Source: Rathayibacter sp. VKM Ac-2879 (GTDB lineage: Bacteria; Actinomycetota; Actinomycetes; Actinomycetales; Microbacteriaceae). From it: a stretch of DNA of 64,000 nt. The notes beneath the pieces were generated by a model, which saw only the letters and a program-made list of their open reading frames with translations, was not told the origin of the DNA and ran no database searches. The position numbers and the translations under genes are program-made. Location: contig NZ_JADKSO010000002.1 of NCBI RefSeq assembly GCF_015351245.1, forward strand, positions 796,401 through 860,400, read 5' to 3'. Positions 15,861 through 24,989 of the stretch are shown here, in pieces (the stretch's first letter is position 1; each line of letters starts with the position of its first letter).

Positions 15861-18473
15861 TCAACTTTGCACACGCCCGCGGGCACGCTCGCGAACCTGC
15901 TGTCGGAGCTGCGCGCGAACCTCATCGTGGATGGTCGTGGACGTTTCTTCGGCCGTTTCAACGGAGACCACGAGCGCGTAGCGGACGGTCTTGCCCGCAC
16001 GGAGCCGTTGGGCATCGTCCATGCATTCGACGTGGATGGGGAACGCGTCGCCGTCGCCGAAGACCATCGTTCGAGTCCCTTGGACGATCTCGTGCTGAAG
16101 GCTCCCCCGCCTAACCGCGTTGTGCTCAGCGTCCGTTCGGTCTCCGCCGGCGAGGCTGGTATCGGGTGTCGCGAAGTAGACCTTGGCACCTCGATACCTT
16201 GTGAGCTGACCCACGGTCGGAACCATGTATGCGAGGGTGATCGTGAAGCGGTGCCACTCGGCTCGCGCCCGAAGGGACGGCGGCAGTGGCAAGTCGTACG
16301 TGTGGCGCTGGTTCCGCGCGATCAGTCCTCCGCCAACGAGTACAGCTCTGTTTGTTGCGGCGGTTCCGAGCCGGCTGGCGTCGAGCCGCCCATATCCGAG
16401 AAGCGCTGTCAGGCTCCGGCGGGCCTGCTGATTGCTGAGTCCGAGTTCGCGGCGGAGTCTCGGTTCCCAGTCGCCCCAGTTGCTTGCGTGGGCAAGGAGG
16501 GCGCGTACGAGCAGTGGGTGGTATTGCGGATCGGGTAGTGCTGCGTCCTGGGCATCGGGTGCGCCTGCTTCCAGGATGTCGAACAGGCGACTCGCCTCGC
16601 GCGTCACCAATGCGGTGGCGTTGCTGGTGCCGACCGTAAACACGGTGTTATTGGTCGCGCCCGCTCGTCCGGGAGCGGCTACTTGGAGGCCGGGGCCCGC
16701 GATCGCTGTAGGGGCCGGCTCGATGGTGACTGTTTCGTCACCGGGCGTCGTGATCGGGCGGGTGTAGAGCGCTCTTCCGCCGGCGTGGTGGAGGTCCGGC
16801 TTGACGGATCGATCGACACCTGGACCTGTCGCACCGTAGTGAGCGGGCGCACCCGGGTGGGTGATGTCCCAGACGGTGTCGGGCACGTCTATGTCTCCGA
16901 GTCCATCTTCGTGAGTGGCGCCAATGGTGAGTGCGTTGAGCGCGTCGCCCGGGGGCAAGATGCCCCGTAGGAGCGCGGCGTCGTAGACGGAACGAGTTGC
17001 CGCTGATCGTGCGGCGTTGGAATCTGTAAGGGTCGCGGCGGGGATGATAATCGGGTCGCTGTGGTTGCCTGCGCTGACGATGAAAAGCAGGTTGTAGGAG
17101 TGGGCGAGCCAGTCGAGCAGACGTCCGATGGGGCTCATTCTCCTCACGAGGGCTCTCGCTTGGGCGCCAATGGAGAGGTTGACGATTCGGACGCTGGGTG
17201 CGACTGCTGCCCTTCCCCCTTCGCCCTCGACAATGCGCTTGATGGCCTGGTGTAGGAGGTCGGTGAGGAGTCTGTTGGGGAGGATCTGCTCGTACCCTGC
17301 GGCAAACTCGTGGGGCCGCATGATGGGTCGCACGTACAAGGGGCGGTCCAGAGGTTCGCCGCCGATGGAGAGGTCGCCTTGCACGATGAGTGACGCCATC
17401 GCAGTGCCGTGGTTGCGTGATGACAGCGGGTAGCGCTCAGCAAGGCCGTCAGGGTCATCGACCACTAGCCTGCCTGCGAGGGCGTCGTGGTTCGGAAACG
17501 GAAGCCCGTCAAGGAGTGCGATGCGCGGCAGCCCATCCACTCGGTCCCCGGATGGGAGTCGAACTTCGGCGACAGGTTCGAGGGTAGGTGGCGCGACACT
17601 CATGGGCGTAAACGGGCTGACGAACATGACCTCGTCGGTTGTGAGCAGTCGGATGGATGCCGCGCCATTGTTGAGTACGGAATGAACTTGTTGGATAGGA
17701 AGTTCCGCGAGCACCGCGTGATAGCCGATGTCGCCGATCTGCGATTGGTCGATGACCCGTCCGCCGCTGGCAGCGATGGTTTGTTCTACGTGAGTCTGGG
17801 CGCTGACGCGCTGCACCGCGTCGCGTCGGTACCAGAGTTCGATTTCGACCGTGACCGTGCTGACGGACTGTCCGACGAGGTCGAGGGTTTCCTGCCACTG
17901 CTCGCGTAGCCCTGTCTCACGGATGCGGTCCTCTGGGCCCCATCGTCGGATCGCGGTCAACTGTTGGAACGCCGACTTGAACTTGCCAAGGCCGTGCGCG
18001 AATGAGGCCGATGGATCCTCTTGCCACAGGGTGAACAATCTCAAGAGTTCTTCGATCGCCTTGGCGTTCGACATCACGAGGTAGAGGGAGTGCGCGATGG
18101 GTTTGTCCGTGCGCCCAGCTTCCCGTTCGGCCATGTAGAAGTCGTCGTCTGGATCGGATTGGTCCCCCAACAACTCCGACAGGAACTCAAGGCCGTCGAT
18201 CTGGTCGATCGCGTTGCGGAAGTCCTTGATGCTGCCTGCGAGGTCGAAAACAACCACCAGCGCCGGATCGACTTCGTCGGGGGTTTCCGCGGAGAGACGC
18301 ACCCGCTCGGCGTCGAACGCTGCGGTCAGGTCACCGAATTGAGGCGCTAACCGCTCTCCTTGCCTGCCCGCACTGGGTTTGGATAGGCGCGGCATGTCTC
18401 GCGGAGTCTGCGTGGGCCGTTCGGCGACGACTGGCGGACCGAATGCCAGGAGCGGTCGGCGCTCCGCGGTCAC
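15861..18473 (-). CDS. ietS: Subtilisin-like (S8) serine protease, IetS-like
   Basis: An 870-residue protein without a signal peptide, so probably cytoplasmic. The S8 domain occupies roughly residues 315-640 with a complete triad: D322 in RIALLDGLPF, H355 in SRNHGTAMASL and S617 in VGTSNATALV. The oxyanion asparagine is N470 in IVSAGNHS. The N-terminal ~300 residues and C-terminal ~220 residues are family-specific. The start is GTG at 18473, overlapping the ATPase stop (GTGA). An AAA+ ATPase directly followed by such an intracellular subtilase is the composition of the IetAS antiphage system, in which both genes are needed. Protease targets are unknown. Here a HEPN protein gene follows immediately. 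Confidence 0.8.
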   Translation of the reverse strand: MTAERRPLLAFGPPVVAERPTQTPRDMPRLSKPSAGRQGERLAPQFGDLTAAFDAERVRLSAETPDEVDPALVVVFDLAGSIKDFRNAIDQIDGLEFLSELLGDQSDPDDDFYMAEREAGRTDKPIAHSLYLVMSNAKAIEELLRLFTLWQEDPSASFAHGLGKFKSAFQQLTAIRRWGPEDRIRETGLREQWQETLDLVGQSVSTVTVEIELWYRRDAVQRVSAQTHVEQTIAASGGRVIDQSQIGDIGYHAVLAELPIQQVHSVLNNGAASIRLLTTDEVMFVSPFTPMSVAPPTLEPVAEVRLPSGDRVDGLPRIALLDGLPFPNHDALAGRLVVDDPDGLAERYPLSSRNHGTAMASLIVQGDLSIGGEPLDRPLYVRPIMRPHEFAAGYEQILPNRLLTDLLHQAIKRIVEGEGGRAAVAPSVRIVNLSIGAQARALVRRMSPIGRLLDWLAHSYNLLFIVSAGNHSDPIIIPAATLTDSNAARSAATRSVYDAALLRGILPPGDALNALTIGATHEDGLGDIDVPDTVWDITHPGAPAHYGATGPGVDRSVKPDLHHAGGRALYTRPITTPGDETVTIEPAPTAIAGPGLQVAAPGRAGATNNTVFTVGTSNATALVTREASRLFDILEAGAPDAQDAALPDPQYHPLLVRALLAHASNWGDWEPRLRRELGLSNQQARRSLTALLGYGRLDASRLGTAATNRAVLVGGGLIARNQRHTYDLPLPPSLRARAEWHRFTITLAYMVPTVGQLTRYRGAKVYFATPDTSLAGGDRTDAEHNAVRRGSLQHEIVQGTRTMVFGDGDAFPIHVECMDDAQRLRAGKTVRYALVVSVETAEETSTTIHDEVRAQLRQQVRERARGRVQS

Positions 18474-19426
18474 GCAGTGGCCTGACCGCGCCTGTGCTCA
18501 AGACGTTCTTGCACAATCCGCCGTAGGTTGCTGTCCGGCAGTTCCAGCACCGCTCGGCGGCGCACGTCGAGAGCAAACTCTTCCAGTTCGGAGTAGCTGG
18601 CGCCGGCGAGTTTGTCTGCCAATGTGCGTGGAGCGAAGCCGAGGTCACCGCCGAGCCGTGCGGCGAGCCGTTCGAGGAACCGCGTTGCTTCGGAGCGGCT
18701 CGGGGGTTCCAGTTCGGCCCGAATCTGGAAGCGCCTCCATGCGGCGCGGTCGAGTAGTTCGCTGTGGTTGGTCGCGCCGACGAAGAGTACGTGCGCAGGG
18801 AGCCGATCGATCTGGAGCAGCAGGGTGGACACGACGCGCTTGATCTCGCCCGTCTCGTGCTGATCTGACCGCTCCTTCGCGATGGTGTCGAGTTCGTCGA
18901 AGAACAATACGCATCGTCGCGTGCGCGCGAACTCGAAGGCGTTGTCGAGCCTGGCGGCTGTCTCGCCGAGGAAGCTGGACATGACGCCTTCGTAACGAAT
19001 CACGTAGAAGGGGAGCATCAGTTCGGAAGCAATCGCCTCAGCGACACTGGTCTTACCGTTGCCCGGGGGGCCGGACAGTAGGAGCCGGTTGCGAGGTTCG
19101 ATCCCGTAACTGCGAAGCAGCTCAGCGCGCTTCTGCTCCTCAATCAGTTCTGTGACGACCCGCCGTGGAACGGGGGCGAGTTCAAGGTCATCGAGGCGAC
19201 GGCTGGGGACGACTTCGTGAACCAAGTCTCGAATCGCGGTGGCGCGATCATCGCGGACAAGCCCTTGCCCGGTCGTGGTAATCAGTTCAGAGAGACGATC
19301 CGCCACGAGGTGGTGCTGGTTGGCACGCTCTTCGGCGATCACCGCTTCTACGAGGGTGCGGAACCGATCACGGTCCCCGTGACGCTCGGCCTCAACGAGG
19401 TCAAGAAGCAGGTCGGCGCGCGCCAT
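18470..19426 (-). CDS. ietA: AAA+ ATPase, IetA-like
   Basis: A 318-residue protein with a helical N-terminus and one AAA+ module. Walker A is SGPPGNGKTSVAEAIA (residues ~118-133), Walker B VLFFDELD (~173-180), sensor 1 VGATN (~216-220), and an AWRRF segment supplies the likely arginine finger. The chosen ATG at 19426 follows GGGAGG. It is the first gene of the three-gene operon and overlaps the S8 protease gene by 4 bp. In IetAS systems the ATPase is thought to sense infection or gate the protease, but the mechanism is not established. The fit with IetA rests on the domain pairing and size. Confidence 0.8.
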   Translation of the reverse strand: MARADLLLDLVEAERHGDRDRFRTLVEAVIAEERANQHHLVADRLSELITTTGQGLVRDDRATAIRDLVHEVVPSRRLDDLELAPVPRRVVTELIEEQKRAELLRSYGIEPRNRLLLSGPPGNGKTSVAEAIASELMLPFYVIRYEGVMSSFLGETAARLDNAFEFARTRRCVLFFDELDTIAKERSDQHETGEIKRVVSTLLLQIDRLPAHVLFVGATNHSELLDRAAWRRFQIRAELEPPSRSEATRFLERLAARLGGDLGFAPRTLADKLAGASYSELEEFALDVRRRAVLELPDSNLRRIVQERLEHRRGQATA

Positions 19427-19489
19427 CTCTCGCCTCCCTCAGTTGAGTGCTGACATCCTTCGCCAATCCTACCGGTGGCGGTCATGAGG

Positions 19490-19831
19490 CTACTGAGCCG
19501 CGCCGACATCCACGGCACGATGTGAGCGTGAGTCCTCCTTGAGGCGAACACCAATCAGCAGGGCGAGGCTGATGGGCCCGATGAAGGCTAACTTCAGCGC
19601 GTTCCAGATGAACAGCATCACGAAGAGGTGCAGCCACCCGGGACCGCCACCTTCAGCGAGCTGTGCGCAGATGCTCGCGGCGTACAGATACGGGATCGCC
19701 AGCACCATCGCGGGGACTCCCCATCGCAGGCCGCGCCGGGTGCGGATCGCGTCGAGCAGGATGTTGGTGGGCATGTAGCGGCGCAGGAAGTACCGGGTGC
19801 GGACGCTGAGAGCCCAGATGAGTCGGAACAT
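19490..19831 (-). CDS. Small membrane protein of actinobacterial mobile elements
   Basis: A 113-residue protein starting MFRLIWALSVRTRYFLRRY after a good GGAGAGGA binding site. Longer upstream frames lack one. It contains two hydrophobic helices, around VPAMVLAIPYLYAASICAQL and FVMLFIWNALKLAFIGPISL, and a charged tail. Similar small proteins are frequent next to relaxase genes of actinobacterial conjugative elements and are often mislabelled 'sulfate permease'. No transport motif is visible and no function is proposed. It lies 151 bp downstream of the relaxase gene on the same strand. Confidence 0.7.
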   Translation of the reverse strand: MFRLIWALSVRTRYFLRRYMPTNILLDAIRTRRGLRWGVPAMVLAIPYLYAASICAQLAEGGGPGWLHLFVMLFIWNALKLAFIGPISLALLIGVRLKEDSRSHRAVDVGAAQ

Positions 19832-19982
19832 GGACAGTCCTCTCCAGAGTTCGGCGACAAGAACCTGAAAGGACCGCCCGTTGCCGGGAAGGTCATACTG
19901 TCGCGACGAGCGACAGCGCCAATAAAAGGCCGCCTCGTCATCCACGATACGACTTCACGGCGGCACCGGGAAGGGCCGGCGG

Positions 19983-22900
19983 TCATAGCGAACGCCCCAG
20001 CGGCTCTCGTCCGAGTGGCCGCCCCGGTGCCTCTTCCTTGTCGGTGGTGAGGCTACGCGCCCTGTCGAGCGCCGCCTTCGCGCGGCTGGCGTCGATCTTT
20101 TGCGCGGTCGCCACCGGGGTGGGTCCGAGAGGAGTGTCGTCGGTGATGCCGTATCGGTCTCGGTAGGCGGACACGGTGCGAGCATGTCTGCGCCAGGCCT
20201 GTCGCTTCGCCTGCGGGCGAGGTGGTGAGCCGAGAGCTTTCGTCCACGTGGCCCCTTTGTTGAGGGCGCTGTCGAGCACGGCGTCGGCTCGCTGTTCGAT
20301 CTGGTCACGTCGTTCGTCGAGTGCTTGGCGCATGTCGTCGGGCATGGGACCGCTCGCAGCGGGGACAAGACCGGCGATCAGCCGTAGCGCCTCGCGCACG
20401 CGGCCGGAGCGTGCCGGGCGTGCGGTTGCCCCCGCCACCCGGTGGTGGAGGACCGAGGCGATGTCGTCGGCGTCACCGAAGCCCCGTGCGGCCACGAGAC
20501 GCGGGAGCAAGCGGTCGAGGTCGTGATGGTTTGCCTCGGCCCGGCGTAGCTCGGCAGTCAGAGCCCCGAACGCATCGGAGTCGACAGCAGCGCTTGCCTG
20601 ATCTTTGGTGAGACCACAGTCGCGGATGAGAATGGCCCAGCGGTCTCGTTGGGCGGCCGCCGCGATGGTCTCGTACTCCGCTGCGAGCTGGGCGACCGAG
20701 CCCCATTGTTCGTGTTCGTTGGTAATGGTCTCGTTCGCGGACAGCTCGGCACCGACGTGTTGCAGGACGCCGTAAAGCACGGAACGTGCTGTGGCATCGG
20801 GGGTGTCGCCCGGGTGCGGGGCGACATGGTCGTCGTCGGCTCGGTCGAGGACCACATAGGCGTGGTTGGAACGCTTGCCGCGGGTCATCGAGACGTAGAA
20901 GTTCTCCCTCGTCGTGGTCGGCTCCACCAGGACGTGCGCGGTATCGGTGGTGATGCCCTGTGCGCGATGGGCCGTGACTGCGTAGCCGAGGTCAACGTGC
21001 TCGGCCACGTAGGCAGCCGGGAGCACGATCGCCCCGCCGAAGCGGCGTCCAGTCCGGCGGAGGGTGACCGAGCCGTCGTCGCGGACGTCCTTGATGGCCC
21101 AGGCGTCGCCGTTACGGACCCAGTCCTTGCCGTTGCGGAGTCGGCGGTCGTTACGGCGGGTGATGATCGTGTCCCCCGCGCCGACCATCGTCCCGTCAGC
21201 GAGTTCGACTTCTGGGCCTGGCGTCAAGGTGCCGTCGAGAATGAGGTCTGCGCGGGCGCGGGTATTGAGCGCGGTCGCCTGGTCGCGGGTCTCCGCGACC
21301 AGCACCGATGCAAGTCCTGACTCTTTGTCAGCTCGCCATGCCGAGTAGGCGGCATCGGTCATCAGATCGGCCTCACCGCCTCGGATGCGGTCGTGGTCGA
21401 GGTAGGTGCCGATCGCTGCCGTGCGTCCGTGCCGTAATGCGAGTGATGCTGTCTTCTCCCACGCGCTCGTGAAGCGGTGGACGTCAACCAGCTCCGGTGC
21501 GTCGTCCCGGTCGGCTACCAGGAGATTGAACGCGCCCCCTGCGTCTACGGACTGGAGCTGGGCGAAATCGCCGACCAGCAACACCTTCGCTCCTGCCTGT
21601 TCAGCCAGGTGTGTGATCCGATCTAAGGACAGGGTGCCGGCCAGTGACGCCTCGTCGATGATGACGAGCTGACCTGCGTCGAACGAGGTTCCGTGTATGA
21701 GGTGGTTGTGCCACCATTTCGCCGTGTTCTCGGTTTGGATGCCGAGATCGTCTGCCAGCACTTGCGCGGCCACCGCGGAAGGCGCGAGTCCGATCACGGA
21801 CCCTGTCCCGTGTTCGGCTTCCCACGCGCGGCGCAGGGCGTTCATGGCTGTCGTCTTGCCCGCGCCGGCGGGGCCGACCAGTACGTCGAGCATTCGGCCA
21901 GAGACGGCAATCTTCATGAGCGCGTCGGCCTGGTCCTCACTCAGCATCCGATCCTCGGGGTCGGGGCGAGAGGTGATCTTCTCGACAGAGCCCACTGAGA
22001 CTGTGGGTGCCGTCAACGCGCGTGAGCGGTCGAGTAGTCGGTCTTCGGCGGCCAGCAACAGCTCGGAAGAGAACACGGTCGAGTGCTTGGGCCGGAACAC
22101 GCTGGTTCCATCAACGCGGCGAAACGCGGCCGGGCTGGTGGCAAGGTCCGGTGGGGTCAGCCGCAGCGACGCCTGTTCGGCAGCGTCAGCAATCATCCCG
22201 ACGATCGCCTCTCGATCCCGCATGGACGCGAAGCGCCAATGCATGGTCTGCCGCGACGCCTCAGCCATCAGATTCCATCGCCGCCAGGTCGACCGCTTCT
22301 CGCCGACAATCTCAACCACGGCGTTGCCGAGTTCATCGATGGTCTCCAGCGGCACGTCGTCGGCGCGCAGCAGGAGTGGGCTGTTGTTGTTCGTGACATT
22401 GCGTGCCCAGGTCGTGGCGTCCTGACCGAGAACGTCGGTGGCGCGCGATCGCCATTCGGTAGTGAGGTCGGCCAGCGATCGGACCTCCTTGTCGGGCCGT
22501 GTGGAGAGGGTTGCTTGGGCGCGCAGCTTCAGGGTTGTCGCCGGGGCTGGCCGCCTGCCGTATTTGCTCACGTAGTTGGCGATGAGGCGGTCGGTCTCGG
22601 TATCGATGTGCCGGGCGCGAGTCGAGAACTCGGCCACCAACTCTTCCGGCACGCCGCTGATCGCCCATGCGGGATTGCGGTCACGACCCCTGTCACGGGC
22701 TTCCCACTCGACGCCGAAGGTGCGGGTCATGTGGTCGGCGAACACGGCCTCGTGCAATTCGGATAGCGCGACGACGGCGGCGTGCATCGGCCGTCCATCG
22801 AGGCTCCGCCATTTCCCGTCGAGAGCGGTTCGGACCTTGTTGGAGATGACGACATGGGTGTGCAGGTGGGGATCACCGGCACGGGAGTCGAAGTGGTCGA

Positions 22901-23534
22901 AGGCCGTCGCGACCAGGCCTGTGACATCGACCTGCGCAACGGCCCCGTCGCCAGCGGTCGCGCCGGTGCGAGTGGCTGCAACCTCGCGTTCCATGAATGC
23001 AACTACCTCCGCAACTGCCGTGTGGTGCGCCTCCCCTATCAACGCTTGCGTCCCTGCATCTGCGACCGCCCACAACGCGGATGCAGACTCCGGAATCGAG
23101 AAGGTGAAGTCGAACCCGGCCACCGCCCGTCGCGTCCCGCGCTCGGTCTCCTCGGCCTGGATTTGCGCGACCGCGTCTCCCATTGCACCGGGAGACATCG
23201 TTGGGGCGAGGTCTGCGATCCGCGCCTCGATCCGCTCTGAGGTGGATTTGTAGGCCGGGAACGCTAGCCCGAGGGGATCTCCGGTGATCGGGTCACGGCC
23301 CATCCCCATGAGGAGCTGGAGCTGCGCCTCGGACACTCGATCACCCACCGCGAGCTGACCGCTCCCGAGGGACGCGACGCCCGACCCGAGCCATTGGCCT
23401 GGAGGGGTTCCCGCCTCGGCGTAGTAGCGAGTCAAGGGCGTCGAGAACGACCTGTCGCCGTCTGCGGCGGCGACCGTACGCAGGAGGTACTTGTAGCCGT
23501 CACCTGCGGACATCACTCGCATCGAGACCGTCAC
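19983..23534 (-). CDS. MobF-family conjugative relaxase/helicase
   Basis: About 1183 residues with two modules. The N-terminal TrwC-type relaxase has AGDGYKYLLRTVAA at the start, a tyrosine pair in LTRYYAEAG (catalytic tyrosine) and the metal-binding GDPHLHTHVVI three-histidine motif. The C-terminal module is a RecD2/TraI-like SF1 helicase: LVGPAGAGKTTAM (motif I), VIIDEASLAG (II), LVGDFAQLQSVDAGGAF (III) and VTAHRAQGITTDTAHV (V/VI). The protein would nick oriT and unwind the strand for transfer by the VirD4/T4SS machinery encoded further right. I chose GTG 23534 just before the family start; GTG 23549 and ATG 23522 are alternatives. The gene lies 43 bp after the zinc-finger protein gene on the same strand. 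Confidence 0.92.
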   Translation of the reverse strand: MTVSMRVMSAGDGYKYLLRTVAAADGDRSFSTPLTRYYAEAGTPPGQWLGSGVASLGSGQLAVGDRVSEAQLQLLMGMGRDPITGDPLGLAFPAYKSTSERIEARIADLAPTMSPGAMGDAVAQIQAEETERGTRRAVAGFDFTFSIPESASALWAVADAGTQALIGEAHHTAVAEVVAFMEREVAATRTGATAGDGAVAQVDVTGLVATAFDHFDSRAGDPHLHTHVVISNKVRTALDGKWRSLDGRPMHAAVVALSELHEAVFADHMTRTFGVEWEARDRGRDRNPAWAISGVPEELVAEFSTRARHIDTETDRLIANYVSKYGRRPAPATTLKLRAQATLSTRPDKEVRSLADLTTEWRSRATDVLGQDATTWARNVTNNNSPLLLRADDVPLETIDELGNAVVEIVGEKRSTWRRWNLMAEASRQTMHWRFASMRDREAIVGMIADAAEQASLRLTPPDLATSPAAFRRVDGTSVFRPKHSTVFSSELLLAAEDRLLDRSRALTAPTVSVGSVEKITSRPDPEDRMLSEDQADALMKIAVSGRMLDVLVGPAGAGKTTAMNALRRAWEAEHGTGSVIGLAPSAVAAQVLADDLGIQTENTAKWWHNHLIHGTSFDAGQLVIIDEASLAGTLSLDRITHLAEQAGAKVLLVGDFAQLQSVDAGGAFNLLVADRDDAPELVDVHRFTSAWEKTASLALRHGRTAAIGTYLDHDRIRGGEADLMTDAAYSAWRADKESGLASVLVAETRDQATALNTRARADLILDGTLTPGPEVELADGTMVGAGDTIITRRNDRRLRNGKDWVRNGDAWAIKDVRDDGSVTLRRTGRRFGGAIVLPAAYVAEHVDLGYAVTAHRAQGITTDTAHVLVEPTTTRENFYVSMTRGKRSNHAYVVLDRADDDHVAPHPGDTPDATARSVLYGVLQHVGAELSANETITNEHEQWGSVAQLAAEYETIAAAAQRDRWAILIRDCGLTKDQASAAVDSDAFGALTAELRRAEANHHDLDRLLPRLVAARGFGDADDIASVLHHRVAGATARPARSGRVREALRLIAGLVPAASGPMPDDMRQALDERRDQIEQRADAVLDSALNKGATWTKALGSPPRPQAKRQAWRRHARTVSAYRDRYGITDDTPLGPTPVATAQKIDASRAKAALDRARSLTTDKEEAPGRPLGREPLGRSL

Positions 23535-23577
23535 ATGCAGCAGGTGCACCTGCCCGCGCTTGGCGCCGCCGGTCGCG

Positions 23578-24663
23578 TCAGGCGGGCAGTCTCTTGCAGG
23601 CGAACTCCCCGATCTGGTCCTCGATGAGGAACTCGTCGCCAACCATGTCCGCGTACATGGCCGCGATGCCTTCCGGTTCGCCCGCGGCTCGGAAGCGGAT
23701 GCGGTCAGAATCCGTATGGATCAGATAGGCACTGCACTCGCACGAAGTCATGAATGCGTAGAACCGCCCCTGCTGCGCTTCTTGCAAAAGCGCCGCGGGG
23801 TAGTAGATGTCGTGCTTACGGCACAGCGCCGGAACTTTGACTGCACCATTCTCGAAGGCGCTCTGCGGCAGGTGAGCTGCGTGAGACCAGGGTTGCAGTC
23901 GCACCTCCCCACCCGTTGCACGCAACGTCCCCCCATCCGCGAGAGCAAGCAGAGACTTCTCCGTGCACGTCTGCCCCGCCGGCCACATCACCGACCTATC
24001 CGAAGGCCACAACGATGGCATCCCCAGCTCCGTCTTCGAGTCCGCCTGAAGACCTGGAGTGGTGAACCGCACGCCGTGCAGGAGGAGCGCTCCAAGGACG
24101 ATCGTCATCGCGTAGCCCTGAGGCAGCGGCGGCTCGGGAAAGCCTGGGATGCGAACTGTCAGCGGCGTGACGCGTACAGCCGAGAATCCCTTGACGCCCT
24201 CGAATCGGCCGACCCAGAACTGGCTGAAATCCAGCGGTTGCACCAGCTCGCGGCGCTCGTAGAGCGCCCTGTACTCCGATGGGGCGAGACCGTAACCTCT
24301 TTCCCGCTGCTCCTTGCTGGAGAGGAGCATCGCTGTCAGCGCGGTCTTTTGCACCCACGTTGCGATCGCCGCTTGGTCTTCCGGCGCGATCGTTCCGGGC
24401 TCGTCAAGGATCAACGGAGTCAGCACTCGCTGCGCGACCGTTTCGAGGTTGCTCATCCACCCGTTGTTACACGAGCCGCAGAAGCTCTTCACCGTCTGCC
24501 GGAATGGGGGCTGCTCCCCCATGTCGCGCGGCAGAGCATTCAACGGGCCCGCGTGATGACGCATCGGAGCGAGATCCAAGCCTGTCCTGCTCACCCACTG
24601 ACCGAAAACGTGCTCGCGGGTCAGGGGCCCCACCGACCCGCAGAAAGCACAAGATTCAGGCAT
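23578..24663 (-). CDS. HNH-like zinc-finger protein of unknown function
   Basis: A 361-residue protein. Near the N-terminus it has CAFCG, then LTREHVFGQWV, then FCGSCNNGWMSNLE. This C-x2-C ... E-H ... C-x2-C-N-x-G pattern is a degenerate HNH/treble-clef arrangement found in uncharacterised proteins of mobile islands. A second cysteine/histidine pair (ALCRKHDIYY and SCECSAY) lies near the C-terminus. The ATG at 24663 is preferred over 24681 because GGAG lies at good spacing before it. It is the likely first gene of an operon with the relaxase. A nuclease or defence role is possible but not shown. Confidence 0.65.
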   Translation of the reverse strand: MPESCAFCGSVGPLTREHVFGQWVSRTGLDLAPMRHHAGPLNALPRDMGEQPPFRQTVKSFCGSCNNGWMSNLETVAQRVLTPLILDEPGTIAPEDQAAIATWVQKTALTAMLLSSKEQRERGYGLAPSEYRALYERRELVQPLDFSQFWVGRFEGVKGFSAVRVTPLTVRIPGFPEPPLPQGYAMTIVLGALLLHGVRFTTPGLQADSKTELGMPSLWPSDRSVMWPAGQTCTEKSLLALADGGTLRATGGEVRLQPWSHAAHLPQSAFENGAVKVPALCRKHDIYYPAALLQEAQQGRFYAFMTSCECSAYLIHTDSDRIRFRAAGEPEGIAAMYADMVGDEFLIEDQIGEFACKRLPA

Positions 24664-24735
24664 GTACCCATTCTCCGGCACAGATGCCGCTCCTCGACCT
24701 GCAAGAGGCGTGGCAGCTCTGGGCGCGGAGCCGCT

Positions 24736-24760
24736 TCGGGCAGCGAGACCGGCTGCCCGA
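24736..24760. repeat. 9-bp inverted repeat, candidate oriT stem or operator
   Basis: TCGGGCAGC and GCTGCCCGA form a perfect 9-bp inverted repeat with a 7-base loop (GAGACCG). It lies between the divergent relaxase-side operon and the ABC-F cassette. oriT sequences of MobF elements commonly lie next to the relaxase operon and contain such repeats. It could equally be an operator or the stem of a terminator without a T-run. Confidence 0.35.
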
Positions 24761-24794
24761 GACCGCGGGTGCTTCGGGACCAGCGGAACGGCCC

Positions 24795-24989
24795 TGGCGA
24801 GAGTTCAGCCTTGTGCTGTACATTGGACACATGCATTTGTACTTCCTGTGACGGCTGGGTAGGCCCACCGCGCTCGTTGAGTAACTCCGAGCCCGCGGCG
24901 GCCGCTCGTTCTGACCCTTTCCCAGGGTCGCCGTCATTTGCGTACCCGTTTGCCTCTCGGCTTCTGGTGCGTCGTATCGAAGGATTCGA
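24795..24989 (+). promoter_or_regulatory. Promoter and attenuator-like leader of the ABC-F cassette
   Basis: A TACATT -10 box (24819-24824) ends 6 bases before the ATG of a six-codon reading frame, so the transcript may be leaderless. A weak -35 (TGGCGA, 24795-24800) is 18 bp upstream. Between the short frame and the ABC-F start are GC-rich stems, the clearest being GACCCT-TTCCC-AGGGTC (24913-24929). A short peptide frame followed by alternative hairpins is the usual layout of antibiotic-induced ribosome-mediated attenuation for ABC-F genes. That mechanism is inferred here. Confidence 0.5.
24831..24851 (+). CDS. Leader peptide MHLYFL upstream of ABC-F gene
   Basis: ATG CAT TTG TAC TTC CTG TGA encodes a six-residue hydrophobic peptide 138 bp upstream of the ABC-F start. 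It begins 6 bases after a TACATT -10 box and has no ribosome binding site, as expected for a leaderless message. Drug-induced stalling on such a peptide could open the downstream hairpins. The call rests on position and layout only. Confidence 0.45.
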   Translation: MHLYFL

